The notes under the pieces are model-generated. The model saw nothing but the letters and a program-made list of their open reading frames with translations. It had not been told where the DNA came from and searched no databases. Source: Desulfitibacter alkalitolerans DSM 16504 (GTDB lineage Bacteria > Bacillota > DSM-16504 > Desulfitibacterales > Desulfitibacteraceae). From it: 64,000 nucleotides of DNA. Shown one piece after another: positions 50,054-58,532 of the stretch (positions are counted from its first letter, which is position 1; each line of letters opens with the position of its first letter). The translations under genes and the position numbers were made by a program. The stretch lies in NCBI RefSeq assembly GCF_000620305.1, contig NZ_KK211100.1:419598-483597 (forward strand), in the 5' to 3' direction.

Positions 50054-50495
50054 CTCCCCCAGCCTGTAATCTCTCCTTTACTTCAGGCTGGGGAAGATTT
50101 AAAATAATATCAAACCTAACCTTTGCCTTTGGTAAAGGAGGGTGTACTCCCGGGCAAATGGGACTTTGCAGGTTACCACTAATTTGCCTGGGAATTATTT
50201 TTGCTACTCTATTTGGGTTAAATGGATTATATTACTATATTTTATATTTTTCAACGGGTAATGTCTATTTAGCCACTTTTTGGATGAAATTTTCAATGGG
50301 CCTTTAAAATTGTCTTTTAATTCTTCATACTTACCATCTGCCCCGAGTTCAATTTTGAAAAATCTTCTAGTATAAGGTTCATCTTCCAGCAATAAAACTA
50401 TAATCACTAAAATCCACCCTCTATTTTCTCAAACTTTTAGGAACCTCTGGCTTATATAAAAACCATATGCTGTTGGTGCCAACTCCTGTTTGAGT
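50054..50495 (+). repeat. Interspersed hairpin-rich repeat, copy 1
   Basis: The first of four related copies (others at 51286, 62534 and 63862). It begins with a strong hairpin (CCCCAGCCTG-type arms around 50057-50096), then a CCTTT/AAAGG hairpin, then a large imperfect 11-bp hairpin with GGGCAAAT/ATTTGCC arms around 50150-50195. One TGTCTATTTAGCC site is at 50262-50274. The tail (50311-50495) is shared only with copy 2. No ORF is conserved. It sits upstream of the minus-strand gene at 49649. Confidence 0.8.
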
Positions 50496-50499
50496 TAAA

Positions 50500-50804
50500 G
50501 TTGAGACAATTCTTGCTTTGCTTGAGAAAGGGATAACGATAGAAAAAATATTAACTGATTACCCTGATCTAGAAGTGGAAGATATTAAAGCATGCATTGC
50601 TTATGCAAAGCATTTAGTCGCAAATGAAACTTTAGAAGAAATTAACATAGGGCAGAAAAAGGCAACCGCATTATTATCACCTTAGATAAAGATTTCGGTG
50701 AGATATATGTTGCAAATGGTAGAAAGTTTAGTATAATTCGCATGCCAGATGTTTCAGCTGAGCAACGAATAAAATTGATGGAATTGATTTATGTCATGCC
50801 CTAA
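50500..50804 (+). pseudogene. Collapsed DUF433 antitoxin / DUF5615 PIN-like toxin pair
   Basis: From 50500 the frame reads VETILALLEKGITIEKIL then DYPDLEVEDIKACIAYA, the C-terminal half of a DUF433 antitoxin, ending at a TAG (50683). In another frame from 50661 it reads GNRIIITLDKDFGEIYVANG and ends ..RIKLMELIYVMP at 50804, the C-terminal part of a DUF5615 PIN-like toxin. The antitoxin start and the toxin N-terminus (including its first acidic residues) are missing. An internal deletion joined the two remnants. It lies directly after copy 1 of the repeat. Confidence 0.8.
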
Positions 50805-50823
50805 ATTTTATTAACGAGTCAAA

Positions 50824-51000
50824 TTAACTTTTAAATTTATATTTTCTTAACACCAAATAAAGAAAAATACCGGGAATATTGAGAAAAATACAAATAATCA
50901 TCCATAATGCTCCATTAAGTCCCCTTTGGGCAGCATCGTTTAAAACCCAACCTAAGAAAAAGAAATACATTATAAACAAAAGAAAATATATTAGCTCCAA
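50824..51000 (-). CDS. PLDc_N-type small membrane protein
   Basis: 58 aa from a TTG at 51000, 8 nt after AGGGG (or 61 aa from a GTG at 51009). Two hydrophobic segments flank the polar stretch DAAQRGLNGALW, the phospholipase D N-terminal-like pattern found in many short bacterial membrane proteins. A 36-bp relic of it is at 49497. Confidence 0.6.
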   Translation of the reverse strand: MELIYFLLFIMYFFFLGWVLNDAAQRGLNGALWMIICIFLNIPGIFLYLVLRKYKFKS

Positions 51001-51285
51001 TTGTTTCACCCCTATTAGTAGCGAATTCGTTAAAAAGTCTCCAGTTGCCTACCTGACATAATACCGATGCTCTTATTTTCATATAATGCCATTGGTAGCC
51101 GACATTATTAAGAAACATTAGGCATAGTGAACATAACATAATACTATCTCAAATTTGACACTTATATTTTGGAAATTGATAGTAAATAAACTTATATCTT
51201 TATCGTATTGAGAAAGGGCTGCCCGCTTTGAACAGCCCATTGCTAACTTTTTACTTAATAATACAAATAACTATCATTAAATATT

Positions 51286-51738
51286 CTCCACCCTTTAATC
51301 TCTCCTTTACTTCAAGCTGGGGAAGATTTTATCAAACCTAGCCTTTGCCTTTGGTAAAGGAGGGTGTACTCCCGGGCAAATGGGACTTTGCAGGTTACCA
51401 CAAATTTGCCTGGGAATTATTTTTGCTCTCTATTTGAGTTAACTGGATAATATTACTATATTTTATATTTTTCAATAGGTAATGTCTATTTAGCCGTTTT
51501 ACGTGTCTATTTAGCCACTTTTAGGATGAGATTTTCATTATGGGCCTTTAAAATTGTCTTTTAATTCTTCTTACTTACTCATCTGCCCCAAGTTCATTTT
51601 GAAAAACCTTCTAGTATAAGGTTCATCTTCCAGCAATAAAACTTTAATCACTAAAATCCACCCTCTATTTTCTCAAACTTTTAGGAACCTCTGGCTCATA
51701 TAAAAACCACATGCTGTTGGTGCCAACTCCTGTTTGAG
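51286..51738 (+). repeat. Interspersed hairpin-rich repeat, copy 2
   Basis: About 450 bp parallel to copy 1, including the tail up to the TTGGTGCCAACTCCTGTTTGAG block. The first hairpin is degraded here. It has two TGTCTATTTAGCC sites 21 bp apart (51483 and 51504). It sits upstream of the minus-strand gene at 50824. The rest of 51001-51285 is AT-rich, with a fragment at 51017-51070 resembling 57898-57950. Confidence 0.8.
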
Positions 51739-51790
51739 CTACAAATAGCAGAAATGCACCAGCTATAGAAGATAATCTAGCAATAATATT

Positions 51791-51881
51791 CATATATTAA
51801 AATTGCGCTAATAACAATTCCCAAAACAGAAAATATGCATACTATATGCTCAAAGTAGTTTTAAGCATTTTCAGACACTCA
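51791..51881 (-). pseudogene. Broken copy of the membrane gene at 49649
   Basis: Close match to 49850-49938. It starts MLKTTL and is then frameshifted by a one-base deletion, giving an early TAG. Element 1 begins at 51882, between this ATG and its ribosome binding site region, which continues on the far side of the element at 55912. Confidence 0.8.
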
Positions 51882-51940
51882 TGTAAGGGGACAATCTCCC
51901 CTACAGTAATATCTAAATATTAGGACACTTTCATATTCAG
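51882..51940 (+). repeat. Element 1 left end with two transposase-site-like repeats
   Basis: L1 is 51882-51906. L2, about 51916-51940, shares GACA-N10-CAG with L1 and with the right-end sites. A ggtggtt/aaccacc terminator-like hairpin (51952-51978) with a T6 tail follows and would shield the element from outside transcription. Confidence 0.65.
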
Positions 51941-52055
51941 TAAGAAGTTTAGGTGGTTGGAAAGGGCACGGAACCACCCGTACCCTTTTTTATGATATAT
52001 TAATATCATTATCAACACACAAAAACCAACCACATCCATTGTATTAGACATTGAG

Positions 52056-52670
52056 CTGCCTTTCAAGTGTTCCGCTGAGGATTTTAATAGAATCTATCAG
52101 GAGCATTATCAAGGTACAATATCGCATACGTTTATTCGTGAAAGTTTGGGACTTCCGGATAGTGTCAGGCTTAAGTTTAATGGTGGGTTTGAAAGATGGC
52201 TTTTTCTTCTTGATGAAAATGACTGTATATACAAGGTTAGATTTGTAGTACAGACAGCGGTATGGTTTAACAACGAGTCGGACAAATGGCACTATGTCAG
52301 CATATTTCCTAGTTTCATCAAGAAGTACTGTCAGCCAAGCCTTAATTTACTTGAGTACATTAGCTGCCAGGTAGGCGAGGGTGAGAATATTTTTAGGCAC
52401 ATTGATGACCCGGAAGAAATCCTTGACTGCGAAGATCGTATAGTAAGGTCAATAAGACGGATAGAAAAAGAATGCAGAGAGTATAACTACCCGGCATTAC
52501 TTAACTCTAGATATGTATCCGTCTATAACAGACCACTTTTGGTATCAGATAAGGAGTATACAGAAACAAGAAGATTTAGTACATTGTTTAGCCTTGTATC
52601 AACAGCAAGGCAATTCTTCGGAAAACAGCATGGGCTACTTAAACTTGTAAATACTGTAATTGTCCTGTAA
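52056..52670 (+). CDS. Accessory protein of element 1 (DUF6431-like position)
   Basis: The open frame runs from a stop at 51993 to 52670. The start is uncertain: CTG 52056, ATT 52050 or TTG 52146; the segment before 52146 (FKCSAEDFNRIYQEH) looks protein-like. The middle reads WHYVSIFPSFIKKYCQPS, parallel to ISYLPDFCLPRF in the element 2 protein at 58533, and the ends are also alike. It lacks the Cys-rich zinc ribbon of that protein. It is probably a diverged homologue in the same slot. Role unknown. Confidence 0.6.
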   Translation: MPFKCSAEDFNRIYQEHYQGTISHTFIRESLGLPDSVRLKFNGGFERWLFLLDENDCIYKVRFVVQTAVWFNNESDKWHYVSIFPSFIKKYCQPSLNLLEYISCQVGEGENIFRHIDDPEEILDCEDRIVRSIRRIEKECREYNYPALLNSRYVSVYNRPLLVSDKEYTETRRFSTLFSLVSTARQFFGKQHGLLKLVNTVIVL

Positions 52671-52941
52671 TACCAGCAGAGGTAAAGAATGCTTCTTAAC
52701 TTCCAGTTAACAACAATAATGTAATGTAATAGTAGGTTAGTTTGCAAAACCATTCATATTTTCCTTGTAAGACTGTTCTAAACCCATCCCAAACTTGCTC
52801 TTTTTGTCCCTTATCTAGATTAATTCCCCACTGTTTTAGTACTTTTTCTTAATTATTTAGCCCAGCAAGAATTTCACGTATCACGCTCCTGTATTGATGT
52901 AAGATATCATACACTCAGAACAAAACCTGGAGGTGTTACAA

Positions 52942-54627
52942 ATGGGGGAACTACCAATTAAGCGTGAAGATGCAGTTGCCTTTTTTAGATACCAGGTAAT
53001 ATCTGAGATGCTAGATGCAAAGCCTGGATTTATAGAAGCCACTGCTAAAAAACTTGCAAAGCAGCAGTTTCATGATGCTTTAAACAAACGCATAGTTACC
53101 TTTTGCGAAAGAACGATTTTTAAGTATTACTCAAATTACAAAAAGCATGGATTTGATGGCCTAAAGCCCAAGATTAGAAGTGATAAGGGTACTCACCCTG
53201 GGATTGATGAAAAAGTAATCACAGATATCCTTGAATTAAAAAAGGAGCTTCCCAGCAGATCTGCAGCAAAGATTATCACCATGCTTACCCTAGCAGGTAA
53301 ATTAGAAGAAAACTCTCTACATGTAAGAACAGTAAACAGGATTCTTAATCAGTATGGGTATACCAGAGACAGTCTAACTAAAGACAAAAGGTTATACATA
53401 AAGCATGAAAAGGATAGATGTATTTGCGCCATGTGGCAGTCAGATGTCATGACAGCATTTTATATACCAGATGGTAACAATGGCAGAAAGCTCGCTTATC
53501 TTATTGGCATAATTGATGATCATAGTAGAAGGATCATGCACTCTGAGTTTTACTTAGACTCCAAATTACCAAGACTTGAAGACACATTGAAAAAAGCAGT
53601 GACAAAGTATGGTTCTAGTGATTCTCTTTATGTGGACAATGGAAAAATATTTATATCAGAACAGTTTAAGCTAATATGTGCAAGGCTTGGCATTAAGTTA
53701 AAGTTTGGAACCCCATACCACGCAGCTGGTCGTGGGAAAATTGAAAGATACTGGAAAACTGTACAAGATTGTTTTATACCAGAAGTCAAAAAGCAGCCTG
53801 TTAAGTCTCTATCAGAGCTTAATGATCTGTATTTTGCCTGGATGAAGGTTGAGTATGATGATAAGCTCCACTCGTCTATTGGTATGTCACCTAAAAAAAG
53901 GTGGGATGAGTCATTAAGTGCAGGCACTAAGCTTAGGTTCTTTTCACCTGTAGAGCTTGAAGAGATTTTTTTACATGCATCTAAGCGTGTTGTAAACAAG
54001 TATGGCGTTATTTCCTTTGAAGGTAATACCTATGAAGCTCCAGTTGAGCTTGTCAGTAAAGAGGTGCTTGTAAGGTATAACCCCTTCCACCTTGATTATC
54101 TGCATGTATATTACAGGGATAAATACTTTGGTGCTGCTAAGATTATTGATTTACAGACCAAAAGGCATAAAAGCGTTGGGACAATACCTGAAGAATCTGG
54201 CTATGAAAGCAAGATATCAAAGATGTATTTTGAAAACATTAAAAGCAATTACCAAAGGTATCTAGAAAAACAGCTAGAGTTTGATATTGATAAGGATGTT
54301 GTAGGTGAAAACAAAGAAGCCGCCGGCAGCCTCGAAGCTCACCCTATAAGGCCCCAAAAGGAAGTAAAAATCACTCTTAACAGAGATGAGTTTATTGATG
54401 TTGTCAAAAATGCTATTGGTATGACTGAGCTTACATTTGCTGAAAAGGGGAAACTTAATGAGCTTTGGGATACTTTTAAAGAGTTTAATAAAGAGATACT
54501 TATCTCTATACTTGATGATTTATCGAAAAAGACTAATGATTTTAACAGGAATTTTTTGTATTACATTGCTAGTATTCGTTCTAACTATCTTGAGAAACTA
54601 GCTGCAAATGAAAGGAGAAACTCATGA
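52942..54627 (+). CDS. Element 1 DDE transposase (TnsB/Mu-like)
   Basis: 561 aa from the ATG at 52942, 8 nt after GGAGG. N-terminal helix-turn-helix region (about 50-140) includes KHGFDGLKPKIRSDKG. The integrase catalytic core has Asp in WQSDVM, Asp in YVDNGK and Glu in GRGKIERYW, with 35 residues between the last two (DD35E). A Mu-type beta-barrel C-terminus and a helical tail follow; the tail probably contacts the ATPase. It overlaps the ATPase gene by 4 nt. It is about 110 aa longer than the element 2 enzyme, mainly at the C-terminus. Confidence 0.93.
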   Translation: MGELPIKREDAVAFFRYQVISEMLDAKPGFIEATAKKLAKQQFHDALNKRIVTFCERTIFKYYSNYKKHGFDGLKPKIRSDKGTHPGIDEKVITDILELKKELPSRSAAKIITMLTLAGKLEENSLHVRTVNRILNQYGYTRDSLTKDKRLYIKHEKDRCICAMWQSDVMTAFYIPDGNNGRKLAYLIGIIDDHSRRIMHSEFYLDSKLPRLEDTLKKAVTKYGSSDSLYVDNGKIFISEQFKLICARLGIKLKFGTPYHAAGRGKIERYWKTVQDCFIPEVKKQPVKSLSELNDLYFAWMKVEYDDKLHSSIGMSPKKRWDESLSAGTKLRFFSPVELEEIFLHASKRVVNKYGVISFEGNTYEAPVELVSKEVLVRYNPFHLDYLHVYYRDKYFGAAKIIDLQTKRHKSVGTIPEESGYESKISKMYFENIKSNYQRYLEKQLEFDIDKDVVGENKEAAGSLEAHPIRPQKEVKITLNRDEFIDVVKNAIGMTELTFAEKGKLNELWDTFKEFNKEILISILDDLSKKTNDFNRNFLYYIASIRSNYLEKLAANERRNS

Positions 54628-55481
54628 ACAATATTTTAAAGTCAGTGTGTGAACATTTTAGCCTGGGGTCTATGCCGTTTTTACAAAGAACAAAGACTCC
54701 TTTTGAAAGTGATAGTTTTTTAAAAAACATGGCTCTTATTTCAGCAGCGTTTTTCTCAAGGCATTTAGTTGTTGTTACTGGTATGGCCGGTTCAGGTAAA
54801 AGCTCTCTTTTGTTTTATGCGCTAAATCAATTAGATCCATCTTCTTTTAGAGTTTGTCATGTGGAACTGTCAAATCCCAACAAAAAGGCTCTTTACAAGG
54901 CTATTGCCGTGAAGATGGGTCTTACCCCTGCTTTTAATGGTGATGATATTAAGCTGCAGATTATCAGCTTCTTTAACGAAGAGAATGAGCAGGGTAAGTT
55001 TAACTGCGTCATAATTGATGAGACACATACTCTTTCTATACCCATGATTGATGAACTTAGAAGCTTTTATGATGAGGGTGCTAATTTCTCTCTTGTTTTA
55101 GTAGGACTGCCGCCTCTTTTATCTAAAACCATGAACCTTTCTGTAAATCAACCCATGAAGCAAAGGATTAATCTGTGGGTTGAGCCTTTGCCTATGACCC
55201 CGGCAGAGTCCATGGAGTATATATTGTATCAGTTAGATGCTGCAAAAGCGAGAAACCCCATATTTGATGATAAGTGCTATCCTGTTATTCATCAGTTAAG
55301 CTCAGGACTACCTAGGCGCATGAACCAGTTATGCTATAGGGCTTTAATTCAGGCATATATTGATAAAAAGTCAATTATTACTGCAGATGACATAACCACT
55401 TTATGTGGTAAGGCTCCTCATATTTTTGATAAGGCTATACTTGCTGATGCTGATACAACTACAGTACAGTTCCAACAGTAA
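54624..55481 (+). CDS. Element 1 AAA ATPase (ExeA/TniB/TnsC-like)
   Basis: 285 aa. Walker A GMAGSGKSS near residue 55 and Walker B CVIIDETHTL near residue 130. The sensor region GLPPLLSKTMNL and the C-terminal SSGLPRRMNQLCYRALI fit ExeA-type transposition ATPases. Such proteins choose target DNA and activate the transposase. The start is in an ATGA overlap with the transposase stop. Confidence 0.9.
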   Translation: MNNILKSVCEHFSLGSMPFLQRTKTPFESDSFLKNMALISAAFFSRHLVVVTGMAGSGKSSLLFYALNQLDPSSFRVCHVELSNPNKKALYKAIAVKMGLTPAFNGDDIKLQIISFFNEENEQGKFNCVIIDETHTLSIPMIDELRSFYDEGANFSLVLVGLPPLLSKTMNLSVNQPMKQRINLWVEPLPMTPAESMEYILYQLDAAKARNPIFDDKCYPVIHQLSSGLPRRMNQLCYRALIQAYIDKKSIITADDITTLCGKAPHIFDKAILADADTTTVQFQQ

Positions 55482-55505
55482 AGGTATGAAAACGAGGTGA
55501 AAGCT

Positions 55506-55754
55506 GTGACTATATTAAGAAACCCTACTACGGTTAAGCTGCTTGCTGCCCAGATAATATTAGCTTGTGATGAGTATATAGCAAAAAGACTGCCTGAAAA
55601 GCAGTTCAAAGAATTAATTGTTCATTATGCTTCTTGTCATGGGAAGAAGCTTTTTAGTACAAATGGGATTAATTCAACAGTTACTAGCCGGATAGGCAAA
55701 AAGAGACTTGAGCTTGTTAATATCATGCTTGAAGGTTTTCAGATTAGAATTTAA
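55506..55754 (+). CDS. Element 1 small conserved protein
   Basis: 82 aa from the GTG at 55506 after GAGGTG. The core ILRNPTTVKLLAAQIILA, then GKKLF and RIGKKRLELVNIMLEGFQ, is strikingly close to the protein at 61460 in element 2. It may correspond to the family called TIGR04540 in public annotation, but I am not certain. Helical, basic, no catalytic motif. A conserved transposition cofactor is the simplest explanation. Confidence 0.8.
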   Translation: MTILRNPTTVKLLAAQIILACDEYIAKRLPEKQFKELIVHYASCHGKKLFSTNGINSTVTSRIGKKRLELVNIMLEGFQIRI

Positions 55755-55807
55755 TATTGGGGCCCACTGGCTGGGCCTGTTATTTTACTTGTTGTACTGC
55801 ACTTTTT

Positions 55808-55911
55808 CTTGTCCTGCAGTTTATTTTGTCATACATATAGCTATGATGGTTTATGCTTTCTCCTGCAGGCTAGCTTGTCGAAGTCACTGCAGATTAGCCT
55901 GTCGCACTACA
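55808..55911 (-). repeat. Element 1 right end with three transposase-site-like repeats
   Basis: Read inward from 55911 there are two back-to-back 24-25-bp sites (55911-55887, 55886-55863) sharing CGACA(A/G)GCTA then CTGCAG, and a third weaker one ending at CTGCAG 55814-55819. Such arrays are typical of TnsB/Mu-type ends. Confidence 0.75.
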
Positions 55912-56094
55912 ACACTCACCTTCTTATTTCATATTCTTTTAATGCAGTTTGTGGACAGTTTAAACCATCTGTTTTTGGTCAGTCAACGCTACAATAATAA
56001 CAATACCATTTCATGATTTGATTACCTGTCACGTTCTGGAATACGTCAAAGCGGGCAGGAGTCTTGTTCCAAATCTCATTGCTAATAACAGAAA

Positions 56095-56121
56095 TTTCCT
56101 CGAAGATAGCCTTCGAGGAAA
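56095..56121. terminator. Strong isolated hairpin
   Basis: An 11-bp perfect stem TTTCCTCGAAG/CTTCGAGGAAA with a 5-base loop and flanking A/T works on either strand. It lies in the 55912-56276 gap, which otherwise holds only flank sequence of element 1 and no gene. It may end the minus-strand transcript whose last gene stops at 56277. Confidence 0.6.
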
Positions 56122-56276
56122 AATAAATACCCGGTTAATAAAAAAAGTTCCATGTAATATTCTGTGAGTTAAGCTTTAGGACATGGTCTGACGTCCATTT
56201 GACATTTCCACATGCTCGTTGCCGACCTGAAGTACCTTTTCTAGTCACTATTCAAATTTTCTTCTTAATCACAGCC

Positions 56277-56663
56277 TTACTCATCTTTATCTTCATTCTT
56301 ATATTTAATGATACGATTTAGAAGTATACATTGCAATATGAACAATATAATATAAATTAAACATAATGCTACAACTCTAGGAAGCCAAATTTTACTTTGT
56401 TCTGTTGATATATCAGATAAAACGCCCTGAAACATCATTGCACTTAAGAATGCTATCCCAATAAGTATACTAATAACTATGTCTAAAGGATGAACTGTTA
56501 TGTTTAAAGAAGGATTATTCTTTATAGCTAAATAATTAGAAATCGTTTTAATACAGAGCAATAACATAATTATAAGTAGTATACAATATATAGTATATTC
56601 AAAATAAAAGTAATACATTAACTCTGAAAAAGAATCATATACGCCATCTAATAAAGAATACAT
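56277..56663 (-). CDS. Hypothetical three-helix membrane protein
   Basis: 128 aa with hydrophobic segments at about 22-43, 62-82 and 93-117, and an acidic C-terminus (YKNEDKDE). It lies 50 bp downstream of the thioredoxin-like gene on the same strand and may be co-transcribed. No family recognised. Confidence 0.6.
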   Translation of the reverse strand: MYSLLDGVYDSFSELMYYFYFEYTIYCILLIIMLLLCIKTISNYLAIKNNPSLNITVHPLDIVISILIGIAFLSAMMFQGVLSDISTEQSKIWLPRVVALCLIYIILFILQCILLNRIIKYKNEDKDE

Positions 56664-56713
56664 TTTTAATCTCCTTATAATCGATTAAATTCAATATTCA
56701 AAAATGTTTAAAT

Positions 56714-57235
56714 TTAATCCTTGTTTATAATTATTGAGTTAATAATCTCAGTTAAGGTTTCGACATTAAAATGTTCATTTAAACTATTTAAATTTACTTT
56801 ATTAAGTTTTTGATTTTTATCATATATCAATAAAGCTGGAACTGTATCTATATTATAACATTCTCTAAAATTCTTAAGTTTCAAATTGGTTTCTGTGTCA
56901 GTACTATCCAAATAAAGTATTGTTATACCATTCGCTTCAGAAAATTCATGCAAAATTGGTACAAATTTTACACACCAAGGGCATGTAATTCTTCCCACAT
57001 ATAAATAAAAAATTTCATTATTACGCATTTTAGTATAAATTGAGTTGATATCAACTACTTCAAAATCTCGCACATAGATCTCATAAAGGGTAACTTTATC
57101 TATTTCTTCTTCATTTCCATAATTTGTTATGCTGAAATTTTCTATTATTTTATTATATTTTATAAACCCATAAATAACTAAAGATAATAATATAATTAAT
57201 AACAAAATAAGAAAAATTATACTAGCTTTTTTCAT
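56714..57235 (-). CDS. Membrane-anchored thioredoxin-like protein (CPWC)
   Basis: 173 aa. One N-terminal membrane anchor is followed by a thioredoxin fold with the redox motif CPWC in LYVGRITCPWCVKFVP and a cis-Pro-type loop DTVPALLIY. The pattern resembles bacteriocin transport accessory (BTA-like) thioredoxins, acting outside the membrane on disulfides. No bacteriocin gene is evident nearby, though the local region is scrambled. Confidence 0.75.
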   Translation of the reverse strand: MKKASIIFLILLLIILLSLVIYGFIKYNKIIENFSITNYGNEEEIDKVTLYEIYVRDFEVVDINSIYTKMRNNEIFYLYVGRITCPWCVKFVPILHEFSEANGITILYLDSTDTETNLKLKNFRECYNIDTVPALLIYDKNQKLNKVNLNSLNEHFNVETLTEIINSIIINKD

Positions 57236-57373
57236 AGTAATTCATCCTTGTATACTATGAGCAGCACCCGATTTGGACGTTAATTTCCAATTGAGAGTTG
57301 CTCATTTTTTAGTTTTTGTTCTTTAACAACTACAACAACAATTATTAGTCGCAGCAGGGCTTGTGGGTATGTG

Positions 57374-57450
57374 GGCAATGCTTTAGCATTGCCAAGCTCA
57401 TGTGGACTTGTGGACAGCTGCTATGCATATGTCCGCAAGTCCACATGAGC
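57374..57450. repeat. Twin palindromes beside the IS110 relic
   Basis: GGCAATGC/GCATTGCC (57374-57393, loop of 4) is followed by a perfect 15-bp inverted repeat (57396-57410 with 57436-57450). The second contains the phrase TGTGGACTTGTGGACA and its complement. These are typical of noncoding sequence beside an IS element or a folded transcript. Confidence 0.6.
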
Positions 57451-57451
57451 G

Positions 57452-57777
57452 GCATATCGTCTTTGGGAAAATATAGCCAAAGGTGTCTACCAAGGGAATG
57501 TTCCATTCTACAAAGGCTTACTCGGGGGTTATTAGAACAATCCAGGAACAATTGCAGTCTTTGAAAAAGGCTATTGAGGATCATTGTAGCGGCAAGCAGT
57601 GTTCGGGTGCACGACCCTGTTTTTGCCGAGTATTATGCTATGAAAAAAGCGGAACCTAAGCAGTATGCTCATAAGCGTGCCCTTGCTCTTACTGCCCGTA
57701 AACTGGTACGGTTAGTCTTTTTTCTGCTGAAGTCTAACCAACTCTACCAACTTAAAAGGGGGGATATCAACAATTAA
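57452..57777 (+). pseudogene. IS110-family transposase relic (C-terminal pieces)
   Basis: One frame gives AYSGVIRTIQEQLQSLKKAI; after a frameshift another gives DPVFAEYYAMKKAEPKQY followed by ARKLVRLVFFLLKSNQLY, the usual tail of IS110-type transposases. The N-terminal DEDD catalytic part is absent, so it is inactive. Confidence 0.65.
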
Positions 57778-57783
57778 TTTATA

Positions 57784-57905
57784 TTAAAACAAAGCTTTGA
57801 ACTCTTCCGCCCATTTATTGTAATATTTGTAATAAATATTCTCGTAATAGAGTTGAGCTTGTTTAGTGTTGCTTTTTTTAGGCAAACACCCTTTTGTGCA
57901 GCGAA
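57784..57905 (-). pseudogene. Unrecognised gene tail
   Basis: An open minus-strand frame reads CTKGCLPKKSNTKQAQLYY, then KYYNKWAEEFKALF and a stop. It has no start and no recognised family. The adjacent 57898-57950 repeats the sequence at 51017-51070 with changes. The rest of 57906-58027 is AT-rich without a gene. Confidence 0.35.
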
Positions 57906-58027
57906 TTCTTTGAAAAATTTCCAATTACCTACTTGACATCATACCTCTGTTAATTTTTTAAAAAAAAGATTCTATAATTAGACTTTATAAAAATATTTGG
58001 ATCTTTATTAAAAGATATTTTGACTAG

Positions 58028-58376
58028 TTAGTTACATGTGAAAGGATTATAACTTGTTTTCCATGGTTCAATATTCCATGGGGTTTTTATTGAACCAGCT
58101 AGATTAGCATGACACCAAAACTGACCTCTCATTGAACTTGTATTATCCCATTCATCATTACATTCATGCCAAATTAGTATATGTTGCCATGCATATTCAA
58201 TGTCAACTCCTCCTCTTGGCCAAGGTAAATTTACTGGGTAAATACTTAGAGAGACGCCATCCGATCTTGTTATCCAATATGATTTTGAGAAATAGTCGTA
58301 ATAACTAGTGCCACCCGTTGAACGAGTAAATTTTATATCTGTATCTACAATCTTTTGTAATACGCGTTCCCCTTCT
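58028..58376 (-). pseudogene. DUF2599-type secreted protein, C-terminal part cut off by element 2
   Basis: The frame open to the element 2 boundary reads GERVLQKIVDTDIKF, then SYWITRSDGVSLSIYP, AWQHILIWHE, SMRGQFWCHANLA and TPWNIEPWK before the stop. The pattern of Trp, Cys-His and WN-EP matches DUF2599. The missing N-terminus lies beyond the transposon at 62276-62451; joining the two through one copy of the 6-bp duplication restores a 172-aa secreted protein in frame. Confidence 0.8.
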
Positions 58377-58448
58377 TGTAGATGAGCAAATTAATAAAGG
58401 TGAAACCGCCTAAAATTATCACATTAGAATAGATGACAAGGAATCATA

Positions 58449-58494
58449 ATCCTACTGGAATGTGCAAAGATATTTTCACTTTACAGTAGGATTA
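58449..58494 (+). repeat. Hairpin inside the left end of element 2
   Basis: TAATCCTACTG (58449-58459) pairs perfectly with CAGTAGGATTA (58484-58494), ahead of the first gene of the element. It may block transcription entering from outside. Confidence 0.55.
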
Positions 58495-58532
58495 ATATTT
58501 GTAAAATAATTTGCATAGGGAGTGTGATAACT

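Larger units (their letters stand above)
51882..55911 (+). mobile_element. Element 1: complete TnsB/TniB-type transposon
   Basis: A 4030-bp element. Left end (51882-51906) and inverted right end (55887-55911) match at 17 of 25 positions (TGTAnnGnGACAnnCT then CTnCAG). The flanks carry ACACTCA on both sides (51875-51881 and 55912-55918), a 7-bp target duplication, or 6 bp if the right end is one base longer. The ancestral junction is confirmed by the paralogous uninterrupted sequence at 49920-49965, which continues across the insertion point. Cargo: an accessory protein, a DD35E transposase, an AAA ATPase and a small conserved protein, all in the same direction. Confidence 0.88.

Noticed and set aside
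52051..52248. Small plus-strand frame overlapping the start of the element 1 accessory gene
   Set aside because: The alternative frame continues upstream with protein-like sequence and matches the pattern of the element 2 homologue, so this is a shadow.
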